Origin: DATATV01 sp035551355
GTDB taxonomy: Bacteria; Actinomycetota; Actinomycetes; Mycobacteriales; Pseudonocardiaceae
Length of the DNA stretch: 64,000 nucleotides
Reading direction: 5' to 3'
Assembly: GCA_035551355.1 (NCBI GenBank)
Contig: DASZNF010000079.1
Span: 1-64,000 of the forward strand
Part shown: piece by piece, positions 16,151-24,667 of the stretch
How positions within the stretch are numbered: position 1 is the first letter of the stretch
Layout: each line of letters opens with the position of its first letter
Position numbers and translations under genes: made by a program
Notes under the pieces: model-generated
Told to the model about the DNA's origin: nothing
The model's database searches: none
The model's input: only the letters and a program-made list of their open reading frames with translations

Positions 16151-17758
16151 TCAACCCCGGGTGCGCAACCACACCGCGGTGTCCGCAGGCAGCCGTCCGT
16201 CCACAAGAGACGAGCTGGCCGCCAGTACCTCCCCGTCCGACAGTTCGGCCGGCTGGCCGGAAACGTTGACCACACAGGCGAACTCCGGCCCCCGGGCGAA
16301 GGCCAGCACCCCGGCGGCGGCCGGCAGCCAGTTCATCGGACCGTCGCCCAGCTCGGTCAGTTCGTGGCGCAGCCGCAGGATCTCGGAATACAGCGTGAGC
16401 ATCGAGTCCGCGCGGCCCTCCTGCGCCCGCACGGTCTGCTCGCCCCACGACTCCGGCTGCGGCAGCCACGGCTGCGCCGTCGCGCCGTCCGGACTGAACC
16501 CGTACGGCTGGCGCGAACCCGACCACGGCAACGGAACCCGGCAGCCGTCCCGGCCCCGGTCGGTGTGCTCCGACCGCGCCCAGATCGGGTCCTGGCGCAC
16601 CTCGTCGGGCAGGTCTTCCACCTCCGCCAGGCCCAGTTCCTCGCCCTGGTAGAGGTAGGCCCCACCGGGCAGCGCCAGGGTCAGCAGCGCCGCCGCCCGC
16701 GCTCGCCGCCGGCCCAGCTCAAGGTCGGTGGGCGCGCCGATCCGGCGGTCGGCCATGTCGAACGAGGTGTCCGCGCGGCCGTATCGGGTCACGTGCCGGA
16801 CCACATCGTGGTTGGACAGCACCCAGGTGGCCGGGGCGCCGACCGGTTTGTGCGCGGCCAGTGTCCGGTCCACCACCGCGCGCAGTTTGCCGGCATCCCA
16901 GGCGCAGCACAGGAACTCGAAGTTGAACGCCACGTGCAGCTCGTCCGCGCGCAGGTAGCGGGCGAAGCGTTCGGCGTCGGGCAGCCAGATCTCGCCGATC
17001 AGCGCCTTGTCCGGGTACTCCTCGGCGACCCGCCGCCAGCCCCGGTAGATGTCGTGGTTGCCGTCCCGGTCGGTGTAGGAGTCGGGCGTCTCGTCGGCCA
17101 GCGTGGGTTCCTTGACCAGCACCGCGACCGAGTCGATGCGCACGCCGTCCACCCCGCGGTCGAACCAGAACCGCAGGATGTCCTCGAACTCCGCCGCCAC
17201 CACCGGATTGGTCCAGTTGAAATCCGGCTGCTCCGGGGCGAACAGGTGCAGATACCACTCGCCGGGCGTGCCATCGGCGTTGGTGGTCCGGGTCCAGGCC
17301 GGGCCGCCGAAGATGGACTGCCAGTTGTTCGGCGGCTCCGCTTCCTCCGGCCCGCGCCCGGGTCTGAACCAGAACCGTTGCCGTTCCTCGGATCCCGGTT
17401 TCGAAGCCAGTGCCCGTTTGAACCAGGCGTGCTCGGTGGAGCAGTGGTTGGGCACCACGTCGATGATGATCCGGATGCCGTGCCCGTGCGCCTCGTCGAT
17501 CAGTTTCTCCGCCGCCGCAAGGGAACCGAACATCGGCGAGATGTCCCGGTAGTCGGCCACGTCGTAGCCGCCGTCGGCCATCGGGGATGGATACCACGGG
17601 GTGAACCACAGCGCGTCAACGCCGAGATCGGCCAGGTAGCCCAGTTTTCCGCGCACGCCGTCCAGATCGCCGGTCCCGTCGCCGTTGCCGTCGGCGAAAC
17701 TGCGCACGTAGATCTGGTAGATGACGGCACTGCGCCACCAGGAGGATTCGTCGGGCAC
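16151..17758 (-). CDS. GH13 alpha-glucosidase, cytoplasmic
   Basis: A 535-residue glycoside hydrolase family 13 enzyme without a signal peptide. TIM-barrel motifs are in order: DVVPNH (region I), GVRIDSVA with the nucleophile Asp (II), IGEIWL with the acid Glu (III) and VLSNHDV with the stabilising Asp (IV). EQPDFNWTNP is typical of oligosaccharide-acting alpha-glucosidases (GH13 subfamily 30-like, from memory). GTG 17758 has GGAAAGGA upstream. Lying between the ABC permease and secreted glucanase genes, it probably hydrolyses imported alpha-glucan oligosaccharides to glucose. Linkage specificity (alpha-1,3 or alpha-1,4) cannot be told from sequence. Confidence 0.9.
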   Translation of the reverse strand: MPDESSWWRSAVIYQIYVRSFADGNGDGTGDLDGVRGKLGYLADLGVDALWFTPWYPSPMADGGYDVADYRDISPMFGSLAAAEKLIDEAHGHGIRIIIDVVPNHCSTEHAWFKRALASKPGSEERQRFWFRPGRGPEEAEPPNNWQSIFGGPAWTRTTNADGTPGEWYLHLFAPEQPDFNWTNPVVAAEFEDILRFWFDRGVDGVRIDSVAVLVKEPTLADETPDSYTDRDGNHDIYRGWRRVAEEYPDKALIGEIWLPDAERFARYLRADELHVAFNFEFLCCAWDAGKLRAVVDRTLAAHKPVGAPATWVLSNHDVVRHVTRYGRADTSFDMADRRIGAPTDLELGRRRARAAALLTLALPGGAYLYQGEELGLAEVEDLPDEVRQDPIWARSEHTDRGRDGCRVPLPWSGSRQPYGFSPDGATAQPWLPQPESWGEQTVRAQEGRADSMLTLYSEILRLRHELTELGDGPMNWLPAAAGVLAFARGPEFACVVNVSGQPAELSDGEVLAASSSLVDGRLPADTAVWLRTRG

Positions 17759-17817
17759 GGCAGGTCCTTTCCGATTGCCAGGGCGATTACCGGAATTCAG
17801 GGAAAAGCGTGAAATTG

Positions 17818-18711
17818 TCAGCCCTTGACGCCGCCGGCGCCGAGGCCGGCGATGATGTGCCGCTGGAACACCAGGAACACCGCGACGATCGGCACGCTGG
17901 CCAGCACCAGCGCGGCGAGGGTTTCGTTCAACGGCAGATTCGAGGCCAGTTGCACCACGCCGACGCTGATCGGCTGTTTGGTGCCGTCGGAGAACACCAG
18001 CAGCGGCCACAGGAAGTCCTGCCACACCGCGACCACCGCGAAGATCGACACCACACCCAGGACCGGCCGGGCCATCGGCAGCACGACGTACCACAACGTG
18101 CGCAGCGGACCCGCGCCGTCCAGACCGGCCGCTTCCAGCAGGTCGTCGGGGATCTGGTCGAAGAACCGCTTGAGCAGATACAGATTGAACGCGTTGGCCG
18201 CGGCCGGCAACCAGATGGCCAGCGGTGTGTTGAGCAGATTGACGTGCACGAACGGAATGTCGAGCACGGTGAGGTATTTCGGCACCAGCAACGCCTGGGC
18301 CGGCACCATCAGCGTGGCCAGCACCCCGCCCATGACGACCCGGCCGAACAACGGCCGCAGCTTGGACAACGCGTAGGCCGCCGCGGTGCACAGGATGATC
18401 TGCAACAGCCACGCGCCCCCGGCCTGCACCACCGTGTTGATCATGTAGCGGCCCAGGTCCATCTCCGACCAGGCGTGCGCGTAGTTCCCGGGCTGGAAGT
18501 TCTGCGGCACCACCGTGGGCGGCGTGCGCACCAGCTCCGGCGTGGATTTCATGGCGCCGGTGATCATCCAGTAGATGGGGAACACGAAGGCCAGCACGAA
18601 ACCGATGAGCACGACGTGGAAGGTCAGCCAGTACAGGAACTTCCCGCGCGGTGAACGCAGCGCCAGCGGCGAGGCGAGCCCCCGCACCCGGCGGTCTTCG
18701 GCAACAGCCAC
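17818..18711 (-). CDS. Carbohydrate ABC transporter permease, MalG type
   Basis: 297 residues with six predicted membrane helices and the EAA coupling motif EAAGLDGAGPLRTLWYVVLPMARP in the cytoplasmic loop, as in CUT1 sugar importers. The N-terminal FVFPIYWMITGAMKS segment is typical of the MalG side. The GTG at 18711 lies 13 bases past the stop of the partner permease and has GGAG nine bases upstream. No ATPase gene is present locally. Confidence 0.93.
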   Translation of the reverse strand: MAVAEDRRVRGLASPLALRSPRGKFLYWLTFHVVLIGFVLAFVFPIYWMITGAMKSTPELVRTPPTVVPQNFQPGNYAHAWSEMDLGRYMINTVVQAGGAWLLQIILCTAAAYALSKLRPLFGRVVMGGVLATLMVPAQALLVPKYLTVLDIPFVHVNLLNTPLAIWLPAAANAFNLYLLKRFFDQIPDDLLEAAGLDGAGPLRTLWYVVLPMARPVLGVVSIFAVVAVWQDFLWPLLVFSDGTKQPISVGVVQLASNLPLNETLAALVLASVPIVAVFLVFQRHIIAGLGAGGVKG

Positions 18712-18724
18712 AGCGGTCAGCTCC

Positions 18725-19663
18725 TCAGTCGGATTCGCGGGTCAACCGCAGGTACAGCGCGGAGAACGCGCCCAGGACAAGGAACAACATCACCGACAGC
18801 GCACAGGCCGCGCCGTAGTCGAAGTAGACGAAGGCGTACTTGTAGATCAGGTACATCAGGGTGATGGTGGCGTCCTGCGGACCGCCGCCGGTCATGATGT
18901 AGGGAGTGGTGAACTCCTGCATGGTGGCCACGATCTGCAGCAGCATCAGCATGAGCAGCACGTACCGGGTCTGCGGCACGGTCACGTGGCGTACCCGTCC
19001 GAGCAGGCCCGCCCCGTCCAGCTCGGCCGCCTCGTACAGTTCGGACGGGATGTTCTGCAGCGCGGCCAGGTAGATCAGCGTGGTGCCACCGAGATTGGCC
19101 CAGGTGGAGACGAGCACCAGGGAGACGATGGCGGTGTGCGTGGAGTTGGTCCAGGCCGAGGTGGGCAGGCGCAACGCGGTGAGGGCCTCGTTGAACAGTC
19201 CGTTTCCCGGGTCGTAGAACCATTTCCAGAGCAGCGCGGTGACCACCGGCGGAATCATCACCGGTAGGTAGACCAGCAGCCGGAACAGCGTCTGCGCGTG
19301 CCGCAGTTCGTTGAGCACCACGGCCAGTCCGAACGGCACGGCGAAGCCGAGCAGCAGGGCGAGCCCGGTGAACTCCAGCGTGTTGCGCCAGGCCGCGCCG
19401 AACTCCGGGTCGACCAGCAGCCGGTGGAAGTTCTGCCAGCCGACCCAGCGCGAGGCGCCAACGAAGTTGGTGTGCTGGAAGGCGAGCAGGAACGTGCGGA
19501 TGGTGGGATACCAGGAGAACAGCGCGAAACACAGCACACCCCCGGCCAGCAGCCCGTAGGCGGTCAGATTGCGGTTGAGCCGACCGCGCTGCCCGCGCCG
19601 ACGGCCCACCCGGGCCGGTGGGCGAGCCACCGGCCGGGCGAGGGTTTCCGTTGCCACAGCCAT
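18725..19663 (-). CDS. Carbohydrate ABC transporter permease, MalF type
   Basis: 312 residues, six helices, with the EAA loop YEAAELDGAGLLGRVRHVTVPQ. FSWYPTIRTFLLAFQ at the N-terminus is characteristic of the MalF-like partner of CUT1 importers, and MTGGGPQDATITLMYLIY is a conserved periplasmic-side segment. It lies 12 bases downstream of the binding-protein gene and immediately upstream of the second permease, so it works with both. Confidence 0.93.
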   Translation of the reverse strand: MAVATETLARPVARPPARVGRRRGQRGRLNRNLTAYGLLAGGVLCFALFSWYPTIRTFLLAFQHTNFVGASRWVGWQNFHRLLVDPEFGAAWRNTLEFTGLALLLGFAVPFGLAVVLNELRHAQTLFRLLVYLPVMIPPVVTALLWKWFYDPGNGLFNEALTALRLPTSAWTNSTHTAIVSLVLVSTWANLGGTTLIYLAALQNIPSELYEAAELDGAGLLGRVRHVTVPQTRYVLLMLMLLQIVATMQEFTTPYIMTGGGPQDATITLMYLIYKYAFVYFDYGAACALSVMLFLVLGAFSALYLRLTRESD

Positions 19664-19675
19664 GATCCGTCCTCG

Positions 19676-21028
19676 TCACTGATTGGCGAGCAGTGTGTCC
19701 ACCTTGGACGAGGCGTCGGACAGCAGCTGGTTGATGTCGGCATTGCGGTCGGTCAGCACCGCGGACATCACACCGTCGAGCACCGAGTAGATCTCCTGGG
19801 CGTCCGGTGGTTCGATCTTGCCCTGTTTGGTCTTCATGGCGGTCTCGAACACTTGGTAGTTCTGCACCGGAACGTTGGCGTACTTGGCTTTCTGCTGGTC
19901 GTCGCCGGTCGCGGTGGCACCGCCCCACAGATCCGGCTCGGGCAGCCCGACCGGCACGCTCTCCTGCTTGGCGCGCTGGTAGTTGAACTGACCGGCGCCC
20001 GAGGTGAGGTTTTCGAAGGTCAGCCACTGGATCCCGGCCTTGATCTGGGCCGGGGTGTCCTTGACGTTGAACATGTAGCCGTCGCCGCCGAGCAGGGTGG
20101 CCTTGTCGCCGGGCATGGGCGCGATGCCCAGGTTGGTGTAGGAAGCCTGGTACTGCTTCACGAGGGTGGGCAGGTTGTCCGGCGCGGCGATGTACATGCC
20201 GAGTTTGCCCGCGCCCATCATCTCCTGCACGTCCGGGATGGTGAGCAGTTGCTTGCTGCCCATGCTGTTGTCGGTCCAGCGCAGCTGTTGCAGGTTGGTC
20301 AGCACGGCGCGGCCCGCCGGGCTGTTGAAGGCCGCGTGCTTGCCGTCGGCGCTGACCATCGAGCCGCCCTGCGAGTAGAGCTCGGCGGTGAAGTGCCAGC
20401 CACCCTCGTTACTGGCGCTGTAGTCGGCGTAACCGACGGTTCCGTTGCCCAGCGCGGAAATCTTGGCCGCGTCCGCACGCACCTCGTCCCAGGTGGTCGG
20501 CGGTTTGTTCGGGTCGAGCCCGGCCTGGGTGAACAGGGCGCGGTTGTAGAGCAGGCCCATCGAGTAGTTGGTCCGGGGTAAGCCGTAGAAGTCGCCGTCC
20601 GGGCCTTTGAACACGTTGAGCGTGGAGGACTGGATGTCCTTCAGCCCGGGGACCGAGCCGACGTAATCGTTGATGTCGGCCGCCTGGCCTTCCGCGACGA
20701 CGTGCGCGACATCGGTGTAGTAGACGTAGAACACGTTCTCCATCTGGCCACCGGCCAGCTTGGCGTCGAACGTCTTGGGGTCGTCCCAGGGGTACTCGTC
20801 CTTGGCGTCGATGTGGATGTTCGGGTGCGCTTTTTCGAAGATCGCGATGTCGTCGAGGAAGTTCTTGCGGTCGATCGGGTCACTGGACGGCGGTTCGCCG
20901 TTGACCGTGATGGTCACGCTGCCATCGGCCGAGCCGCCGGGGTTGGAGCCACAGGCGGCGACCAGGGACAGCGATGCACCGGCGGCCAGCGCCAACGCGG
21001 CGAATCTGCGGAGCGGGGCGGTTCTCAT
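19676..21028 (-). CDS. Extracellular sugar-binding lipoprotein of ABC importer
   Basis: 450 residues, solute-binding protein family 1 type. A signal peptide ends in the lipobox VAAC (Cys about residue 26), so the mature protein is lipid-anchored outside the membrane. Conserved family features include PPTTWDEVRADAAKI and a C-terminal region typical of cluster-1 sugar binders. As first gene of the transporter set, next to two secreted glucanases, it likely binds alpha-linked gluco-oligosaccharides; ligand identity is inference. A 94-base gap separates it from lacI, leaving room for its own promoter. Confidence 0.93.
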   Translation of the reverse strand: MRTAPLRRFAALALAAGASLSLVAACGSNPGGSADGSVTITVNGEPPSSDPIDRKNFLDDIAIFEKAHPNIHIDAKDEYPWDDPKTFDAKLAGGQMENVFYVYYTDVAHVVAEGQAADINDYVGSVPGLKDIQSSTLNVFKGPDGDFYGLPRTNYSMGLLYNRALFTQAGLDPNKPPTTWDEVRADAAKISALGNGTVGYADYSASNEGGWHFTAELYSQGGSMVSADGKHAAFNSPAGRAVLTNLQQLRWTDNSMGSKQLLTIPDVQEMMGAGKLGMYIAAPDNLPTLVKQYQASYTNLGIAPMPGDKATLLGGDGYMFNVKDTPAQIKAGIQWLTFENLTSGAGQFNYQRAKQESVPVGLPEPDLWGGATATGDDQQKAKYANVPVQNYQVFETAMKTKQGKIEPPDAQEIYSVLDGVMSAVLTDRNADINQLLSDASSKVDTLLANQ

Positions 21029-21122
21029 CGTCGGGAACCCTTCCGGGCGAGGCTATGTGTGATACAGCGCACTCAACCACGCCGGAGAATTCAGCGCAAT
21101 ATACAGATGAAAATCCGCAAAT

Positions 21123-22163
21123 TTACGACAGACCACTGCCAATGCGGGTCCGGACCAGTCCGGGAGCTGGTCCGGTAGACCCCCGCACCACAAGTTCGGG
21201 TTCGAACAGCAACTCCGCGTGCGTCACCCGAACCCCCGCGATCTCCTTGACCAGCAGGTCGACCGCGGCCTGCCCCATGGACTCGATCGGCTGGCGCACC
21301 GTGGTGAGCGGCGGATCCGCGCAGCTCATGAACGAGGAATCGTCAAATCCCACAACGGAGACGTCCTTCGGCACCGACAGCCCCCGCCGCCGCACCGCCC
21401 GCACGGAGCCGAGCGCGAGCGGGTCACTGGCGCAGATGATCCCGGTGATCCCGCGCGGCAACAGCCGAGCCGCACCGGCCTGCCCGCCCTCCACGGAGAA
21501 CAGGGTGTGCTCGACGTGATCGTCGGAAAAATCCAGGCCGGCCTTTGCCGCGACCTCCCGTGCCGCGGCCAGCTTCCGCCGCGAAGGAATGTGATCAGGC
21601 GGCCCGAGCACGAGCCCGATCCGCTCGTGCCCGAGCGCGATGAGGTGCCCCATGGCCTGCTGCACCGCGACCGCGTCATCGCATCCGACCTGCGGAAAGT
21701 CCAGGTCGTCGATTGCCGCGTTGAGCAGCACGGTCGGCAGGTTCCGCTCGGTCAGCAGCTGATAATGATCATGTGGCGACTCGGCCTCGGCGTAGAGCCC
21801 GCCGAAGAAGACGACCCCCGAAACCTGCTGGTGCAGCAGCAAACTGACGTAGTCGGCCTCGCTCACCGCGCCCGAGGTCTGCGTGCACAGCACCGAGGTC
21901 AGCCCGTGCTGAGCCAGCGCCCCGCCCACCACCTCGGCAAACGCCGGAAAAATAGGATTCTGCAGCTCAGGCAGCACCAGCCCGACCAGCCGAGCGCGCT
22001 CCCCGCGCAGTTGGGTGGGGCGCTCGTACCCGAGAACGTCGAGGGCGGTCAGCACGGCCCGGCGGGTGGCCTCCGAGACGCCCGGCTTGCCGTTCAGAAC
22101 CCGGCTGACCGTCGCCTCGCTGACCCCGACCTTCTTGGCCACTTCCGCAAGTCTGCGTGCCAT
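21123..22163 (-). CDS. LacI-family transcriptional regulator of the glucan locus
   Basis: 346 residues. The N-terminal helix-turn-helix and hinge are clear (RLAEVAKKVGVSEATVSRVL, GYERPTQLRG), followed by a periplasmic-binding-protein-like effector domain (LVGLVLPELQNPIFPAF; VVGFDDSSFM). ATG 22163 matches the family N-terminus; the frame continues upstream without a better start. It opens the minus-strand sugar locus and has an inverted repeat just upstream, so it probably represses itself and the locus until a gluco-oligosaccharide binds. The effector is inferred. Confidence 0.9.
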   Translation of the reverse strand: MARRLAEVAKKVGVSEATVSRVLNGKPGVSEATRRAVLTALDVLGYERPTQLRGERARLVGLVLPELQNPIFPAFAEVVGGALAQHGLTSVLCTQTSGAVSEADYVSLLLHQQVSGVVFFGGLYAEAESPHDHYQLLTERNLPTVLLNAAIDDLDFPQVGCDDAVAVQQAMGHLIALGHERIGLVLGPPDHIPSRRKLAAAREVAAKAGLDFSDDHVEHTLFSVEGGQAGAARLLPRGITGIICASDPLALGSVRAVRRRGLSVPKDVSVVGFDDSSFMSCADPPLTTVRQPIESMGQAAVDLLVKEIAGVRVTHAELLFEPELVVRGSTGPAPGLVRTRIGSGLS

Positions 22164-22187
22164 AGCCGCAATGATAGAGCAAGAAAC

Positions 22188-22201
22188 CGCAAGTCCTTGC
22201 G
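22188..22201. promoter_or_regulatory. Candidate LacI-type operator upstream of the regulator gene
   Basis: CGCAAGTCCTTGCG, six-base arms with a two-base centre, lies 25 bases before the lacI start and resembles the CG-centred palindromes of this family. TTGCG half-sites also occur on the minus strand before the binding-protein gene (around 21095-21120), but not as a clean palindrome. Confidence 0.55.
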
Positions 22202-22403
22202 TATTTTCACACTCTGCACCGGCAAGTGAACGCAAGCCGCTGGCGATGGCCACCCGATGCGGCACCCGGTCGACCCCGCCCACGGCCGGCGAAGCGATCG
22301 GCACGCAGCCCGGCGCCCGGCAGCGGAACGCAACCCGCCACCACAGCAAACCCGGAGCCCGGCAGCAGGCGGCGACCAACCGGGCGACCACACCGGCACG
22401 GCC

Positions 22404-23258
22404 TCAGAACAGCACCGTCGCATACTGCCCCACCTGCCGAAACCCGATCCGCGTATAAGCCGCCCGAGCCGGCAGATTGAACCCGTTCACATACAGACTG
22501 GCGCTCCGCCCCATCCCCCGCACCAGCCGATCCACCACCGCCGCGGTCCCGTGCGTGGCCAGCCCGGACCCCCGCCGATCCGGAGGCACCCACACCCCCT
22601 GGATCTGCCCGACCTTGCGCGCCAGCGACCCGATCTCGGCTTTGAACACAACCTCCCGGCCCTCGAATCGGGCGAACGCCCGGCCACCGGCGATCAACTC
22701 CGCCACCCTCGCCCGGTAGCTCAGCCCACCGTCATCAGCGGTCGGATCAATGCCGACTTCCTCGATGAACATGGCGATCGCCGCGGGCAGGTACCGGTCC
22801 AGCTCCTCCGGCCGCACCGGGCGCACCAGCGGGTCCGGCGTCACCGCGGGCGGCACCGACATCGCCATCAGCGGCTGGTCGGCCCGCACCTCACGAGGCG
22901 GACCCCAGTCCGGCGCCAGTTCTTCCCACAACCCGAGCACCTGCTCGGCCGGTCCGACCAGCGACGAGCACATCCGACCGCGCCGCACCGCGCGGTCGGC
23001 GAAGATGCGCAGGGCCGCGCGGTTACCCCGCAGCGGCACCAGGTTCGGCCCGGCGAAACACAGGCCATCCAGTCGGCCGCCGCGGATCGGCCGATTCTCG
23101 GTGCCCCACATCTCGCCACCGAGCCGCCAGGGCTCCAGCCCGGCTATCTCCACCCGCGCCGCGACCATGCACGAAGCCACGGGATCGGCATCAAGCATCG
23201 ACCGAACCGCGACCAGATCACGGTCGCCCAGCAGACGCGCGCCACCGAGCCTCAACAC
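22404..23258 (-). CDS. DUF4081-GNAT acetyltransferase
   Basis: 284 residues with an N-terminal DUF4081 domain (about 1-140) and a C-terminal GNAT fold (about 145-284) that includes the acetyl-CoA loop WVPPDRRGSGLATHGTAAVVD and GFNLPARAAYTRIGFRQVG. The substrate is unknown. This gene next to ispG, rip1 and dxr is a conserved arrangement in mycobacteria (Rv2867c position, from memory). GTG start at 23258. The gene ends 241 bases before the LacI gene, the left edge of the retained core block. Confidence 0.88.
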   Translation of the reverse strand: MLRLGGARLLGDRDLVAVRSMLDADPVASCMVAARVEIAGLEPWRLGGEMWGTENRPIRGGRLDGLCFAGPNLVPLRGNRAALRIFADRAVRRGRMCSSLVGPAEQVLGLWEELAPDWGPPREVRADQPLMAMSVPPAVTPDPLVRPVRPEELDRYLPAAIAMFIEEVGIDPTADDGGLSYRARVAELIAGGRAFARFEGREVVFKAEIGSLARKVGQIQGVWVPPDRRGSGLATHGTAAVVDRLVRGMGRSASLYVNGFNLPARAAYTRIGFRQVGQYATVLF

Positions 23259-23343
23259 GTGTCAAGCGTGCCAGATCGACAGCGGCCATGGTCACCCGGC
23301 CGCCGCAAAACACTCTTTTGTCGCAGAACCGAAACGCCGCAGG

Positions 23344-24501
23344 TCAGGACACAGTGACGACGGGGCTGCCTTCCGCAGCCTCGCCCGCGTCGCCGGCCTC
23401 CTCGGCGATGCGCATGGCCTCCTCGATCAGCGTCTCCACGATCTGGGCCTCGGGCACGGTCTTGATCACCTGGCCCTTGACGAAGATCTGGCCCTTGCCG
23501 TTGCCCGACGCCACCCCGAGGTCGGCCTCGCGCGCCTCGCCGGGACCGTTCACCACGCAGCCCATCACGGCGACGCGCAGCGGGACCTCCATGCCTTCCA
23601 GCCCGGCGGTGACCGCGTCGGCCAGCTTGTACACGTCGACCTGGGCCCGGCCGCACGACGGGCAGGACACGATCTCCAGCTTGCGCGGCCGCAGCCCGAG
23701 CGACTGCAGGATCTGCCCGCCGACCTTGACCTCCTCGACCGGGGGCGCGGACAGCGACACCCGGATCGTGTCGCCGATGCCCTGACGCAGCAGCGCGCCG
23801 AACGCCACCGCCGACTTGATGGTCCCCTGGAACGCCGGACCGGCCTCGGTCACGCCCAGGTGCAGCGGGTAGTCGCACTGCTCGGCCAGGATCTCGTAGG
23901 CCCGGATCATCACCACCGGGTCGTTGTGCTTGACCGAGATCTTCACGTCGTAGAAGTCGTGCTCGGCGAACAGGCCCGCCTCCCACAGCGCCGACTCGGC
24001 CAGCGCCTCCGGGGTCGCCTTGCCGTACTTCTTCAGCAGCCGTGGGTCCAGCGAACCGGCGTTGACGCCGATCCGGATCGGCGTGCCGTGGTCCTTGGCG
24101 GCCTGCGCGATCTCCTTGACCTTGTCGTCGAACTTCTTGATGTTGCCCGGGTTCACCCGCACCGCGGCGCAGCCGGCGTCGATCGCGGCGAACACGTACT
24201 TGGGCTGGAAGTGAATGTCGGCGATCACCGGGATCTGCGACTTCTGCGCGATCGCGGGCAGCGCCTCGGCGTCGTCGGCCGACGGGCAGGCGACGCGCAC
24301 GATGTCGCAGCCCGCGGCGGTCAGCTCGGCGATCTGCTGGAGGGTGGCGTTGACGTCCGCGGTCAACGTCGTCGTCATCGACTGGACGGAAATGGGGTGG
24401 TCACTGCCCACACCCACCGGACCGACCAGCAACTGCCTGGTCTTGCGGCGCGGTGCGAGCGCCGGGGGTGGAATGGAGGGCAGGCCCAGGCTGACACTCA
24501 C
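23344..24501 (-). CDS. ispG: 4-hydroxy-3-methylbut-2-en-1-yl diphosphate synthase
   Basis: 385 residues. Penultimate step of the MEP isoprenoid pathway; a [4Fe-4S] enzyme. TIM-barrel region: VGSDHPISVQSM, AAVRVNPGN, NAGSL. Iron-sulfur ligands: the Cys pair SCPSC and GCVVNGPGEA. GTG at 24501 has GGGAGC upstream and matches the family N-terminus (SLGLPS). The MEP enzyme dxr is two genes upstream, with the protease rip1 between, an arrangement shared with many actinobacteria. Confidence 0.96.
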   Translation of the reverse strand: MSVSLGLPSIPPPALAPRRKTRQLLVGPVGVGSDHPISVQSMTTTLTADVNATLQQIAELTAAGCDIVRVACPSADDAEALPAIAQKSQIPVIADIHFQPKYVFAAIDAGCAAVRVNPGNIKKFDDKVKEIAQAAKDHGTPIRIGVNAGSLDPRLLKKYGKATPEALAESALWEAGLFAEHDFYDVKISVKHNDPVVMIRAYEILAEQCDYPLHLGVTEAGPAFQGTIKSAVAFGALLRQGIGDTIRVSLSAPPVEEVKVGGQILQSLGLRPRKLEIVSCPSCGRAQVDVYKLADAVTAGLEGMEVPLRVAVMGCVVNGPGEAREADLGVASGNGKGQIFVKGQVIKTVPEAQIVETLIEEAMRIAEEAGDAGEAAEGSPVVTVS

Positions 24502-24667
24502 GGCAGCTCCCTGATCTCTGGCTTCGCCGATTCGTCCACGACCATACGATTCAGATCCTAGTCCGCCCGAACCGGCGCGACCGGGCCGCGTGGGCGGGTA
24601 GACACCCATCGGGTGGGCCCGGTTGGCTCGACCGGACCTACCCGTGCCCACCCCGGGTATGCCCCGC

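Noticed and set aside
24541..24667. Composite inverted repeats between rip1 and ispG as a terminator
   Set aside because: Stems are short (five to six bases) and imperfect, with no U-tract, so not listed.
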